DNA of 64,000 nt. It comes from Talpa occidentalis. Taxonomy: Eukaryota; Chordata; Mammalia; Eulipotyphla; Talpidae. Location of the stretch: assembly GCF_014898055.3 (NCBI RefSeq), contig NW_023604295.1, forward strand, positions 73,062,301-73,126,300. Direction: 5' to 3'. Below the pieces are notes generated by a model. That model was not told where the DNA came from. It ran no database searches and saw only the letters and a list, made by a program, of their open reading frames with translations. Shown here piece by piece: positions 1 through 12,689 of this stretch (the stretch's first letter is position 1; every line of letters begins with the position of its first letter). The position numbers and the translations under genes were made by a program.

Positions 1-2299
1 GATGGAATTATTTCAAAATGCAAGAAGATTATAGAAGGGTGTTGATATTGAAGCCATGCTTCTCAAAGGAGGTAAAAACAAAACTAGACAGTAAATATGT
101 CTGCTTAAATAGAAATAAAGCACGGGGTTAATTAAAACCACTTCAGAAAGAGAGATTAGTGTAAGGAATGATTGAAATGCATGTGTTTATGACTGGAGCA
201 TGTCATAAAACATTTGGTATCATGTAAGTATCTCTTGTTGGGTAGAGGAACTGTGGCTTGGATTATGAGTTGATTATCGCTAATGTTGGATGATGGATGC
301 ATGAGGCTTAATATATAATCCTTTGAAATTTTGAAATTTTAATATCACTCACACACTTATGTACACACTTGCACACACACACACACATGGACCAGAGAAC
401 ATTTGAGTGTTGTCCATATTTATCTGGTACATAATTACAACAGTGACATATGCCAAGAGTATACTTAGACAGAGATAAATCAGCCATGACAACATAAGAC
501 TCGAAGCTACATTTTCAGAGATAAAAAAGATACAAGTGTGTGTTCAAATAATAGTCATATCAGCAAATAGTTGCGGGTGATATTTGGAATGAGTCATACC
601 AGACCTCCCAGCTAAACTGCCCCTCAGACCCAAGCTATGATTTATGTAGGCAGATCCAGATGTTTACTGGAACCCACACAATCTAAATTACATGCAACTC
701 ATGAATATTGGAGGAACCTGAAATGCAAAGGAAATACAGAATTCAGTAGAATAAAGTCAATCAGGATGTAGTCTTTATTCTTTTCCCTCAGACTTCAGAG
801 ATCAACCTGGTCCAAGCAGAGATAAGTGAATTGGGTCTAGGAACCTACCTTATCTTATTGTTGAAGAACTAGATGAAATAGAGCAATGATATTACATGGA
901 CTGTCTAACAGTCATGCTCACAGTGCTTACACTGTCTTTGGAGGCTGTAGTCTAAATTGAAGTACAGAATTAGATATAATTATATATAATCAAAGAGATT
1001 AGAATAGACCAAAAACCCTAGAAAACCTTCACTTTTAGGCAGGCTTTAATGTAGCCTGTAAAAATAAAAGAGAAATTCAATCAGTGTGTATTTTATCAAC
1101 TGAACTGTTATGGTATTATTTGGACAACCTTTTGAATTTAGTGGCTAAGCTCTAACTTCTGAGCTATAAGCTAAATCTTATTTTATAAAAAATATTGCAA
1201 AGTACTATTGAACTCTTGGTTCCATGATCTTTTAGGATACAAATATATGATAGCAATTTTTTGAACTGCTGGGTTATAACTTTATCAATTGTTTTAATAG
1301 TATAATTTCAGCCATTGGTAAAATATGCCAAATTTCAATCCCCTGAAGTGTTCCATTTCTGTAATTGATCAAGCAAAGTTGACTCATATTCTAGAATTAC
1401 AGTAACCTCCAAGGGATTATGAAAAATAATCATATTAGTAAAAGAATTATTATAAGTTTCAAAGTCTGGGTTCAGGTCCAACCTGGTGCCACATGTAAAA
1501 TTAATCTATGGATCTTTACAGAATTCCTCTGGGCAATAGTCCACGTCGTAAAATCCAACATAATGATAAATAGACGCTTTTTACTCTGAAGAGGTCTAGG
1601 AAATAAAATTTCACTGCATGATTGGGCATATGTGTTATGGAGGATTTTATCTTCTTCTTAAGCATGAAAAAATTGTTCACTGTGTGACACTGGGCTAAAA
1701 AGATTAGTAGTCTGATCCACTATGCAAATCCTAATACAAAGTTGAAAGAGACTGCATTTTTATTTTTGTCCAAACTGCAAATGGCGTTAATAGTTAGAAA
1801 TCCTCACTTTTTCAAATGTGGTATTATTTAAGCAATAGTTTGATATTACTATTATAGTAACATTAAAATGCAGAATTTGTTTTTATCTTTTCAAGTGCTT
1901 CTTTCAATATATACTTTAACATGAACAAAATATTGTAGTATGGTTCTAAATTAAAAGATCTAAGTGATATTACATCATTCCATAATTGTTCTGGACACAG
2001 CCTAATCATCATGAATCTTAAAATATACCACATATTTTTCCTAAAACAACAGATATATATCTTTATTAAATTATGATTATTAAGGTAATATTGGCACCTT
2101 AAGGTAATGGTAGTTTGCAAATTTGTATATATTTTAGTGCTTTATTTCCACACTTATATATCTGTTATATCACGAACATATCAACAAAATTATTTTCATT
2201 TTTTAATTTTTTATATTTATTACAAAATTCAAGAGGTATTGAAGAGTTTTTCCTTAATAAAATAGCTAATTCTGTTTGTGCAACAGACAAAATGTGCAG
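1..2299. other. Unassigned AT-rich DNA, no gene
   Basis: I recognise nothing here apart from a short CA microsatellite near 372-387. Open frames are short and carry no domain or codon signal. Ancient repeats too degraded to recognise by eye may be present. Confidence 0.6.
372..387. repeat. (CA)n microsatellite
   Basis: A run of about eight CA dinucleotides follows a looser CA-rich stretch that starts near 350. It is a simple repeat. Confidence 0.85.
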
Positions 2300-2782
2300 C
2301 ATTCCTTTTAAAGGCTTACATGCTAAATTATGGGAACAATGTAAGTGGCCAAGAACAGATGAGTGGATTAGGCAAATGTGGTGCATAGACAAAAATAAAT
2401 ACTCAGCTATTCAAAAAATAAATAAATAAAACTTGCCATTTGTGACAACATGGTTGGAGCTAGAGGGGAATAGGCTAAGTGAAATAAGTCAGAAAGAGAG
2501 GAAGAGATACTAGATGATTTCACTCATAGGTGGACTCTAAAGGAAAAAGAAGGAACAGGCAAACTAAACCAAAATAAACCCTAGAAAAGTTACTATAAAC
2601 TTAAGACTATCAGAAGGGCAGGGGTGAAATGTGGGGAACAAACAGAAGCGGGACTCACTGCACTAGAGTAAAGAATTGCGGGTGTCTTGGTGGTGGGTTT
2701 GGTGTGGTGTCATATATCCAGGTCATAGAGAGAATTGTAAACTAATGTTACTGCAATAAAAAATATTGAAAAAGAAAAAAAC
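2300..2782 (+). mobile_element. LINE-1 3' end (ORF2 C-terminus plus 3' UTR), 5'-truncated
   Basis: A frame up to about 2429 encodes a typical L1 ORF2 C-terminal block containing LWEQCKWPRTDEWIRQMW, the counterpart of the usual LWKQPKCPKIDDWIKKMW. The DNA then continues with the ORF2 tail (match around gtgaaataagtcagaaagag) and a 3' UTR ending in AATAAA-like A-rich sequence near 2760-2782. A premature stop and in-frame decay show it is dead. The 3' UTR resembles that of the L1 at 13.1-14.1 kb, so both belong to related lineages. The 5' boundary is approximate. Confidence 0.8.
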
Positions 2783-2881
2783 TACATTGGTAGTCAGTGG
2801 TAAAAATATGTTTCATTTGATAAATAATTTGATGACTATGATTTATTTAGTATATTAAACGATTTGCCAAAAACTATGGGA

Positions 2882-2882
2882 A

Positions 2883-2905
<23 letters not shown>
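2882..2905. repeat. (AT)12 microsatellite
   Basis: An uninterrupted AT run is followed immediately by a run of T. It is a simple repeat. Confidence 0.9.
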
Positions 2906-2913
<8 letters not shown>

Positions 2914-3965
2914 TTTAGGTAAGCTATTACATAGACAGAATATTGGACCTACCCCCTCCATGCCACGATTGTCATCTGGTAGAAGTTTTTTTAATTTTAA
3001 TTAGTATGGTCTAGCTTGTGTACAAACACTAGTCTCTGCTATTTGGTATGCACAGAAATTTCAGTCAGATGTTTAATTACATCTTTATATGAGTTCCAAA
3101 CAGCTGGCTAATTCCCTTGTTTCTGATTAAAGAGATTACAAAAAATAAAATTTAACATGACACTTACATACAACTCTAAATGGAAACATTATTAATAAGT
3201 TTTAGGCCTGTAAGTGATGCTACACATTTTATTTTAACCTGGGTACAACAGTTTCTAAAACAAAGAAACGTGTCACCCAGTGTCAGGGAAGGGGACATAA
3301 TCATCTAAAATGTTAGCAGTAGGAAAGGGAGAATGTAGAAAACTGCAAGATGAACATATGCTAGTGCAGAGACAGCTTTCTGTCATTGACATACCAGGTT
3401 CAGTTATGTACATTTCGGATTAAAATTGACCAACAATGAATATTCTAGAAGCATGGTGGCACCAGCCTAAATTAAGCACAATTGACAAAAATTGATAACT
3501 TGAGGCATTTTGTGATACTATTATAATATAACCTTTTTTCATAATAAATCTTTCAAAGCACTATCAGATATAATATTAATTTAAAATCTAATTTTTTTAG
3601 TGAAATATATTTGCAATGCCTTCAACTTTCACATATTTGAAATAACGCAGTTCTTTGGAAAGTCACCCAGACCCTCCTGGTCATTGAGCTGCTTCTGTCT
3701 TATAAACTATTCAGGTACATTAAATCCTTATTAACTCAGACATAAAATTGTTAGCTATCCAAAGTTCAAAGACTGTCAAACATGGATGCAAGAATGTTGC
3801 TCAAAGTTATATAACAGGTATACTCTGACTTCAATTCACGATTTTATTGATAGTATCATGAAACTTGTTTCATCTGAAACATTCTGTAAGGCTATACTGC
3901 TTGTTACAGACATAAGGCTAGATGAATAGACAGTTAGGACTTGAACAGACTAGGGCACCATACAC

Positions 3966-3990
3966 GTGTGTGTGTGTGTGTGTGTGTGTG
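3966..3990. repeat. (GT)n microsatellite
   Basis: About twelve GT units are followed by a short tatgtacacaca stretch that can pair back with the repeat. Confidence 0.9.
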
Positions 3991-4347
3991 TATGTACACA
4001 CATAATAATTTGGAAAATTCTCTGCAACATTTTTTGAAATGCAGAGAATATTTAAGAACTGTCCTGATGGAAAGAGAAGTCCCCTAGACAAGAAAAATAT
4101 ACGGTGGTGTATATAGGCATTTGCACAAAGTTATTTTGAAATATTATGTAGCAGTTGAAAAAGTGTAAAGAGTATGTGTGTTGATGGATAATCTCCAGAA
4201 TGTATTTTTAATGGGAAAAGTATATCAGAAAACCAGAGAATAACAAAAAATGTTGATGTCAGTATATTACAGGGTATTTGTATATATAAAATAAATGCAT
4301 ACAAATGTAGACCAAAAAAAAAATTATAGGGAAGAGCATTTGGACTG

Positions 4348-4653
4348 TTGTGATAGAAATTCATAATCTGAGTGGCATATAAACAACAGAAATATATTTT
4401 CCACAGCTCTGGAAACTGGACATCCAGTTTTGGCAGATTTGATGTCTGATAAGAGCTTACTTCCTGGTTCCTTGATAGTCATTTTTTTTCTGAGACTCCA
4501 GTCTGGAGTCTCTTTTCTAAGAACTTTAATTCAATTCATGAGATTTCCACTCTCATAACATACTCAACTTTCAAGGCCCCATATCCTAATATAGAGTAGA
4601 TAGGATGTCAGCATATACATTTAGGCAGAAAACAAACACTCTGGCTATAGCAC
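4348..4653 (-). mobile_element. MaLR/MLT1-like LTR fossil
   Basis: Read on the minus strand it has the MLT1-type order: an end resembling 'tgctatag', and a far end with the 'aaacaacagaaata' and 'ctctggaa' blocks seen in the reverse complement of MLT1 LTRs. Heavily diverged; no coding capacity. Called from remembered consensus features, so boundaries are rough. It shares the motif order with the copies at 6.2, 29.3 and 56.7 kb. Confidence 0.55.
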
Positions 4654-6175
4654 CCTAAATTGGTAAAATGAGCTAGTTCAGAGAGAACGAATCAAGGGTT
4701 TTAGGATCTGCTGCTCTGGTCTCATGTTTAGAGATGACTGCTGCATCTTCAGCCATCCTGCCCTTATATGTGACATACTTTACAGGATGACAGGCAGTAT
4801 ATCTTGTGATTCTTTATTATATAAATTATATATTACACTATGTTTTATATACATATTTGTGAGTATTAGTTCGTTTTTTTAGAACTCCATTATTTAGGAT
4901 ATGTATTATGCTTCTAACTTTGCTACTGAAAAGAGAGCAGGAAAGAAATTAGGAATTTAAATCTCTGTCATCACACAAACTCTGGGACCAAGAAAGAAGT
5001 GAAGAATGCTATCACAAAGGTCACCGTAAGTGACTAATATTTTTTCACACGCATAATGAGGAAGCATACCCATTCCATCCCCTCGCTACTTTATATGAAC
5101 GCAGTAGTTCATACGAAGTATTTGTCCTAAATGACATGGTACATGTGCATTTAGAAGAGAGACATCTGCAGCTTATTTTAAGAAATGTGACACCAAGCTC
5201 TACAATAGTATTTCTTATTGAAAGTCTCATAAAAATATGCTCAGACCTATTTGCTTAAGATTCCAGTGTTTTTAAAATGGCTATCAGTTAGATTCCAGTT
5301 GTAGCCCTAAGAATTTGTTGAAAGTGAATACACACCTAAATATTCTGAATGAGAATTGAACAACTCTGAATAATTCTTCACTAACACTTTTGTAATTCTG
5401 GAAAAGAGGGGCACACTTCCTATGTTAGGGCATTTTGGAGTTCTATAGACTGTTTTCCAGGAGAGATTGTATAAAAGATGATGTATCGTAGTATTAAACT
5501 AAGGAAAGCATAAGCAAGCATTACAATGGATCATAAGAACCAAAAGACAAATGAAGCAGAGAACTGACTCAACCTGTAGGCCAGAGGTAGAGCGGCAGTC
5601 ATTAGTATGCATCCTAAGGGAGCCCCATGCAGAGAGAATAAGAAACCCCTGATAGCAGTTCAAGGGGAGGTCAGGTGAGTGCCTGCAGGATCAGATTCAA
5701 ATTCTATTTGGAGACAGGAAATCTAGGAGGCTTAATTTTGAGAATAGCCTTAATAAATCTGTCAATAGATGGATGGGCTGTTTGATGAGGGAACAGCAGC
5801 CCCCAAGGCTGAAGACTGAACCTTGAATGTGATGTACATTTTGAAAATTTATCCAAAAGAAAAGCACTGGTATAAAGGGGAAGATTAAGGTTTTCTACTT
5901 TGGAGAAAACATCAAGAAGTGCACATATTTTCTCTTTCATAAAACAGCATTACAGATCAGAGAACAGAATGCACAATGTACATAGATATTAAGACTTGGC
6001 TTAGCTGATATTAGCTGAAAAATGGAACAGTTTTTTACTAGATGCATAAAAATAATTAACCAGAGAGAACATGAGGAAGGACATCCAGGAACTTACTGCA
6101 GTGAGCAGCACTGAACAGACAGTGCCAACTATAGAAGATGCTAGAATGCCTTTATGTTGTCCATAAAGATGGTGG
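4654..6175. other. Unassigned AT-rich DNA, no gene
   Basis: No recognisable repeat or coding signal. A 78-codon minus-strand frame at 5704-5940 shows no domain and is of a length expected by chance. Confidence 0.55.
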
Positions 6176-6565
6176 TGTATCAGTTTTCTATGGCTGTTCT
6201 CACAAATTAACAGAAATTTAGTAACTAAAAGCAGCCTAAATGGTTATCTTACAGTTCTATAGTTCAGAAGTTCAGCACAGCTTAAATCAGGGTGTCAGCC
6301 TGATTTTCCTGTGTTTTTCCTGGAAGCTTTGGTGGAGGATTCATTTCCTGCCTCTGTCAACTTCGAGAGGCTTCACATATCCCTGCGTTTCATCTTCAGA
6401 TCTTATGAGGGCTGTTTGATTCCTCATATCATATCATTCTTGTTTTCCTCTTCTGCATTAAAGGGCCCTTGTGAATATTTTTTACTCACCCGGATAATCC
6501 AGGATAATCTCTTTCTCTAAATGTCATGATTAGCAGTCTTAATATCCATTTACCATGTAATCTAA
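6176..6565 (-). mobile_element. MaLR/MLT1-like LTR fossil
   Basis: The plus strand reads 'tgtatcagttttctatggctg', then 'tcttacagttctatagttcagaag', 'aaatcagggtgtcagc' and 'cccggataatccaggataatctc'. These are successive blocks of the common mammalian MLT1/MaLR-type repeat in reverse orientation. It is old and interrupted by indels. The 69-codon frame inside it is not a gene. Exact family not resolvable by eye. Confidence 0.6.
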
Positions 6566-6998
6566 CATTTATATAAGTATGCAGAATCTAAAGGTGAATG
6601 TCTTTTTGTGTAACACAGTAGAAAAACTGTCTAAAGGCATAGTTCTCTTTTATTTATTGTTTTGAGGCTTCTATATAAAATAGTAACTAGAGACCTAATA
6701 ATCACATTTCTATATTTCAGATGAGCTTAAAATTAATGAAAATTATTAATTGGGCCAGAGACAAAATATATTAAGTGAATATGTAACAAGAGTCAATATA
6801 TATTTAGAATAAAATAATACAAAGGGGAAAGGAAGCTCTGAATTGACCCAGTCTTCATTCTTATTTCTATGGCCTGCAAAAGTGTCATATCTACAGACCA
6901 ATGCAGAAAGAGTAGTGAGAACATTACTCCTGGAATATTAAATAGCTACTGTTAATTTGATATCATTCCAACTATTGAATTCCTGTGAGGAAAAAAAT
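6566..6998. other. Unassigned AT-rich DNA
   Basis: No gene or repeat recognised. Confidence 0.5.
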
Positions 6999-7005
6999 TG
7001 CTTAG

Positions 7006-7163
7006 TTTTTTTTGTTTGTTTGTTTTTTGTTTTTTTTTTTTTTGTTTTGTTTTTTGTTTTTTTGTGGGACTCTTGCCGGAGGCCGGGGATCAAACCGGCA
7101 CTGCAAAGGCTGTGGGCAGCCTCGCAACCCAGCGCTCAACCGCTGCGCCACCAGGGGAGGCCC
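7006..7163 (-). mobile_element. tRNA-derived T+ SINE, 5' half only
   Basis: On the minus strand the SINE head starts at 7163 with the A-box region TGGCGCAGCGG and a B-box-like GGTTTGATCCC, then stops soon after the tRNA-related part and runs into a long A/CAAA-rich tail (7006-7062 read as T). The body is missing. A 7-bp target duplication, tgcttag, flanks it at 6999-7005 and 7164-7170. The intact duplication shows the short form itself was inserted, so the internal loss arose before or during retroposition. Confidence 0.85.
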
Positions 7164-7170
7164 TGCTTAG

Positions 7171-10167
7171 ATTTTTAAATAAGAAAAAATAAATAATCTT
7201 ATCCCATCAAGTTATAACATTTAATTTGGAGTTATGTGGAAAGTGAAATAATTATAAGATTTATTTAGAAATAGTTTTGCAAAGTAAGTAAAAGAAATTA
7301 CCGGGTAGTAATTAAGTGGATGGCAGAAATATGTCTTAAATGCTCACAAGGATAAATAATAATTGTAGCCCCCAAATAAAAATTCATATTGAAGAGCTTG
7401 TATTTCATTTCCTTCCCTTTCCTTTTCTGCACCATCTTCAATATCAAAGTGTCCACTCTTCATGCTCATTTTATCCAGGCAACAGGAAATAGTCTATATT
7501 ACTAGAAAATCTTTCACCATGTTTATAAAAGATCCTAATCCTTTTCCAAAGAATGTCAAACATATTTGAGAAAGCATTCAGATTAATTTAACTATTGCAA
7601 ATGTTGGAGGAGTGATTGTACCCTAGGCAAGAGGTCAAAGTCAACTAAGATGATATAACCATGACCATTTAAAACCATTGTAGTTATGATAGGGTTTTTA
7701 AGAGTGACTATGTTTGAAAGGTGTCTGGGATGCAAAACTGACTAGACAAGGTTATGGTCATATAAGGTGTGTCATAATGAAGGAAAGATTAGGATGACTT
7801 GAAGTTTTCTGCTTGTATTATAGTTAGATGATAAAGCAATTTTTTTAATGTACGTTTTAACAAAGATAATGAGTTGGGTTTTGCTATGTAGAATTTAGAA
7901 TGTACAAACAGTTAGCAATGACAAGCTGGCAAGTGGGAAAAATATACTTTTGGAACTCAGAAGATTGATATTTGCTGATAATGTATATTTGAGGGTATTT
8001 ATTGTAGGTAAAACATCATGCCATACCTTTTGTTGCAATAGAACCTGGAAGAAAGTACAAAATTAGAAGAAAGATTAGCACTGCTGTAAGTACTTTGGTA
8101 GTAATAAATGTGATGCTAAAATAGTTCTGCTTAAATTAATTTTATGAGTCAAGAAATGTAATATTTGAAGCAATTCCATGTGTTAATGATGTCACTATAG
8201 AGTGTGATAGTAAAGTGCTTCATAATGTGAGAATTTTACCTTGTAGCAACAAAAATATGCAGTTAGGTTGGTAAAGAGGAGGGGATTCTCCAAGTTTCCC
8301 ACTCATTTTCTTAACTTTGTTTAACCTTCAATTGTAAACAATAAGATTTTTGTCTATGAATGCAAAGAAGTAGGTGTAGCATTGATCTATTTATTAAAGG
8401 TTTAATTCAGTATCATTTTACTTTTCAATTAAATAATGCTTTTTTACTATGTTGACTTGATTTTAATAGAAATTTTGAAGAGTAGTCACTTAACTCATAT
8501 TGATCCAATACTCAGTTTCCCTTAGGTATTCAAATCTTTGAATGCTTCCTTATAAATAGCACCCCTAATAAGAAATTATCTTTCTCAAAGTATCCTTAGG
8601 TATGACATAATTAATATTTTAGAAGCATATATTTTCTGTATGTGTACTATAAATAGTGACCATAGATGTTAATTAAGTAGTAAAGAACCTGCAAGGCATT
8701 GTCTAAAAAACAACAAAAAGTGTTACTGTAATTGATTTCCAGTATATGTTGCAGAAATAATTGTATGACTTTAATTATGCATTAAGGTGGCATGAGGTAT
8801 CCATGGGTACATGATCTGTAAGGACCTCTTATCTTAATTTTTTTTAATGGAATGTCCCAGTAAAATGGCCAGCTGTTTCTTCTTTATGATATCAAAATAT
8901 TTTTCTACATTTTTTGGTTGGGTCATTCAACTGTATCACTGACAATATTTCTAAAAGACATTGAATTCCATCAGGAAAAATGTGAGGCATTTGCTTTTAA
9001 CTGATTTTTCGATTACATGGTTATAAACAAACATCATTTTAAGCCTTGTCATTTGCTCTAAGAATCTATCTAGGTGCAAGAGCCTCATTTATTTCAACAC
9101 ATAATAACAGTTGTGATTATTCAAATATTGTATGGGGACTACTAAATATAATCTTTGGGTCTCAAATTCCCATTAAAATCATGAAAGACTCTCAGTGCTG
9201 AGGCTGAATGATTTAACTGTTATGCTATAATAGCTACAGCAGTTTCAGTGTTTGAACTTGTAATATTTTGATAAAATCCCATCTATTTGTGTATGCATAT
9301 TTATTTTGCCATCTACCTAAGGTATTCTAAACAGTGAAAAATACAGATGAAGCAAATACAATGGTATTTTATATCCCTAGGAAAATGGATTAATACATTT
9401 TCATTTGAACTTAATTCAAATCTCATTACAATATTACAAAAGCAAATATTATAGAAAAATTCAGAAAATATTTTCCTCACAGCCTATCAATGAAAACAAA
9501 ACAAAATGAAAACAAAAAAATATCAGGACAATAAGATCTCTGGTTACTGAACACTAAATAAATAAACTTTGTGATATTGCATAATCATTATGTTGCTATT
9601 CCTTCATTTTAATATAAAGGACAAATGTTTTTATAAATGTATTATTAACCTGCTGTGAAATTGAAATGGTTAGATATCCATTTATGTATTGATAGAAAGA
9701 TCCCTATACTTTATTCTCCACCTAATCATCAACCAAAAAACTGAAAAAAATTCCGAATCTTCATGTCCTTATATTTTATACAGTAAAATTTCTATTCACT
9801 TTGGCTGTTGAGAGTCAGAATTCACATATTCTTTATTTTCTAACCATAAGTAGTCGAGACTCATTATTTTGCTAACACATAAGTGACTTGACCTTTCTGT
9901 TTTGCTTTAACTGCATGGAAGTCAGGTCCATAAATTCTCAACTCAGGGCCTAAGTCATGAGAAATCCAGGATAACCAAAGAAAGTTAAACTTTAGGCTCC
10001 TTTCACCCAGAAAAAGTCTAACTTTAAAGTACCCATCCTATGACTTTGCAACATATAACTATATTTCTTTTGAATTATTTTATACATCTGTATTCTCTTG
10101 AATGAGGGAAACTTTGATGTATCTATGAAACTTCACTTTGCTCTTAATTTTTCCTCTTATTAAAAAT
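7171..10167. other. About 3 kb unassigned AT-rich DNA, no gene
   Basis: No convincing repeat or coding sequence. A patch around 7365-7400 (gcccccaaataaaaattcat) faintly resembles the start of a plus-strand MLT1 LTR, too weak to annotate separately. Confidence 0.5.
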
Positions 10168-10177
10168 GAAAAATCCT

Positions 10178-10451
10178 GGGCTTCCCCTGGTGGCACAGGC
10201 GGTTGATTACAGCACTGTGAGCTATCTGCAGCCTCTGCAGCGCAGGTTCAATCCCAGCCAGCTGGAGAGAATCCACATGGCATGGCAGACCTCTCCTGTC
10301 ACCCCGCTGCTCCCCTCAGCAGTGTATTCTGTCAGTCTGCCTGTTCTGTTCCCTGCTCTGTCTCTGGTGAATCCTCTCACCCTCCCACACATCTGGCCTG
10401 TACCCCGGTTCTTGTATAAATAAATCTATCTTAAAAAAAAAAAAAGAAAAA
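10178..10451 (+). mobile_element. tRNA-derived T+ SINE, subfamily B
   Basis: Full length. It has a head with the 'gcaggcggttga' variant of the A-box region, B box GGTTCAATCCC, the 'gtctgcctgttctgttccc' body, and a tail with AATAAA, a TCTT-type terminator and poly(A). The target duplication gaaaaatcc lies at 10168-10176 and 10452-10460. Several CpG positions have decayed to TG/CA, so it is older than the copies at 13.4 and 49.8 kb. The 85-codon frame across it is a SINE frame, not a gene. Confidence 0.9.
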
Positions 10452-10460
10452 GAAAAATCC

Positions 10461-11982
10461 CAAGAACCACAAAGGTTGAATTTGCATTCCCATCTCCTAC
10501 ATTACATTTTCCTTTCTTCTTGACTCCAAATGAGAGTGGATAAGTCATGTCTTCTCTAAACAACCTAGATTTTTCTAAATTAAGTTTTCCTGGCTTATCT
10601 CCCATCTGCTGAAGAAAAAGATAAATATAACAGGTCTTCTTACTAAAAGCAAAAATTATTTTCAAAATTATTTTCTTGGTGAGAGGTAGAATAACCGCCC
10701 TCCCTATTCTGATGATGAGTTTCATTGGCTTATGTCGGAGGTAAGAATTTGTAGCAAACACAATTGAATGGGAGAACTCAAATATCAATAACTCATATGT
10801 CATGTGATAGTCTCTCTGTTTTGTTTATTTGACTTCTTTTTCTCTTGACCTGGAACTAAATCCATCTATGCTCAGCCACTTTATGCCAGAGTCTTTTATA
10901 GAGAGCCTGGCATTTTTTAGTACAACAGGGAATGGTCTTTCAAGACACAGCAAAGGCAGGACTCCTTTCTACTGCATGCACTGCATCTAGTGCAGGTATA
11001 TGAATAAAATATACCACAGTCTCTGTGCAAGCAGTTTCATGAAAATGGATATTTGCATTAAATTGATGTGATATCTTTCTAGGGGCTCTGTCAGCAGATG
11101 GTGACAATTCACTTTTAAACTGGCAGAGGTGGTTAATCTTGCTTGTGAGCATATTAGTTATTTCTGAATATAAAGGCAACATTTAGCAGTTTAATGTATT
11201 ATGTACACATTTTACTGAAATGTGAAAATCCAATAGTCTTTTTTATGCAGCAATACTTTGAGGGTTGATAATATCTCATAATTGTCTTTTTACTAAGTTT
11301 AGCTATCCAAAAATTTAGATAAATTCAAAGAGACTAATTCTCTTTTTGTCATTGAAGTAATATCTTCCTAAGATGTAGAAAAATTGACTATATAAAATAG
11401 TCATTTTCTTCTTCTAATAGACATGTTAAGGTAGGATTGTATATGCTATTGTTTTACAAATAGTAACAAACATAAGAAACTTGGGGAAACTTGATTTACC
11501 AGTAATATTTACAAATTGTTCAGCAGAGGAATTACTTTGGTATCTTAGTAACAAATCTTATATAATAATACCTACAATTCATTAAGTATTAACAAAAATA
11601 TTTAATATTTTTAATTTTTGGTAGAGACTTTCTAAAATTTATTTTTAAGTTTAATCTTAAACAAAAAAGCAAATGATGAGATAAAATGTTGAACTCTACA
11701 TTTCAGTTTATCTTTTGGAAAAATCTGCTTCCCATTAAATGTATTTATTTGAGTAAAAATTAAATAAAGTAATATCTATTCAAATTGATTTTATAATATA
11801 GTGCCAGGCAACTGTATCACTGATTTCCTCAAATAATTACCATTAGGTTTCATATATATTATGCATAGAACCCCCTGTGGATTCAAAAGAAAATTGATTT
11901 CACTGTAGAAATAGAGATAAACCCCAGTTCCTGCTACACAGGGTAAAATTTCTGTCACAGTTTAAACACTTGTTTGAATGCA
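10461..11982. other. Unassigned AT-rich DNA, no gene
   Basis: No gene or repeat recognised. The 125-codon minus-strand frame at 10426-10803 begins in unique DNA and ends in the SINE poly(A), giving a terminal phenylalanine run. It looks fortuitous. Confidence 0.5.
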
Positions 11983-12066
11983 AAATGAATGAAATACATT
12001 GTTGTATCATACATTTTTAACAACTGAATTTATTTTTATCTTCTAAATTTAACCTAGTCCTTTACA
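11983..12066 (+). repeat. Left arm of 84-bp inverted repeat
   Basis: This stretch is the reverse complement of 12690-12773 at 83 of 84 positions, with no gap. The only difference is at position 12011 (A here, G in the reverse-complemented partner). Outside the arms identity stops abruptly and I see no target duplication. See the findings for interpretation. Confidence 0.95.
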
Positions 12067-12150
12067 ATGATGATTACAAAAGGTTACTCAGATTACTCTC
12101 CTTATTTTATTAACTAAAGTCCTCAACGCAGATAAAAAGTACCTAAGTCA

Positions 12151-12423
12151 GGCCTCCCCTGGTGGCACAGGCGGTTGAGCGCCACACTGTAAGCTGTCCA
12201 CAGCCTCTGCAGCACGGGTTCGAACCCCACCAGCTGGCGAGAATCCCACATGACGCAGCAGACCTCTCCTGTCTCGCCCCTCAGCAGTGTATTTCATCAG
12301 TCTGCCTGTTCTGTTCCCCGGTCTGTCTCTAGTGAATCCTCTTACCCTCCTGCGCATCTGGCCTGTACCCCAGTCCTTGTATGACATAAACACATACAAC
12401 ATAAAGAAATAAATCTTAAAAAA
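12151..12423 (+). mobile_element. tRNA-derived T+ SINE, subfamily B, in the inverted-repeat spacer
   Basis: Full length, with A-box variant 'gcaggcggttga' and B box GGTTCGAACCC. The body lacks the usual 'gctgctc' between 'tctcgcc' and 'cctcagcag'. The tail is interrupted by an unusual 'gacataaacacatacaacataaag' stretch before AATAAATCTT and poly(A). A 17-bp target duplication (aaaaagtacctaagtca, one mismatch) lies at 12134-12150 and 12424-12440. Confidence 0.9.
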
Positions 12424-12489
12424 AAAAAGTAGCTAAGTCACTATCTCAGTGGACAGACAAAAGCTGAGTTCTAGTGAATTGGAGAGGAA

Positions 12490-12655
12490 TTAGCAAGACA
12501 GGCTTTAAATCAAAAACTCCTGGATTCAAAGACCGTGTCCCCCTGTTATCATTACTAACTCATCATCTTTGAATGTTTCCGTCTACATCAAAGTGTCATG
12601 AAAATCAAATGACATATGCATTTGGGTAACAGAAAGCATATTATACGTGATATTT
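12490..12655 (+). mobile_element. Possible MIR fossil
   Basis: The order 'ggctttaaatcaaaaactcctggattcaaa', 'actcatcatctttgaatg' and 'gtcatgaaaatcaaatgacatatgcatt' follows the MIR consensus (sensory head, core, 'cctcatctgtaaaatg', 'gaggattaaatgagttaatacat') only loosely. Low confidence. Confidence 0.35.
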
Positions 12656-12689
12656 ACAAAATAACTGCTGTTTTGTAAGCATGAGCTCA

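Larger units (their letters stand above)
2783..4347. other. Unassigned AT-rich DNA with two microsatellites
   Basis: No gene or recognisable transposon. The stretch contains a (TA)n tract at 2882-2905 followed by oligo-T, and a (GT)n tract at 3966-3990. Confidence 0.55.

Noticed and set aside
7060..7165. tRNA gene suggested by A- and B-box-like sequence
   Set aside because: It is the head of a SINE followed by a poly(A) tail and flanked by a target duplication. The same holds for all other A/B-box matches.
10426..10803. 125-codon minus-strand frame
   Set aside because: It ends in the poly(A) of a SINE and has no domain.
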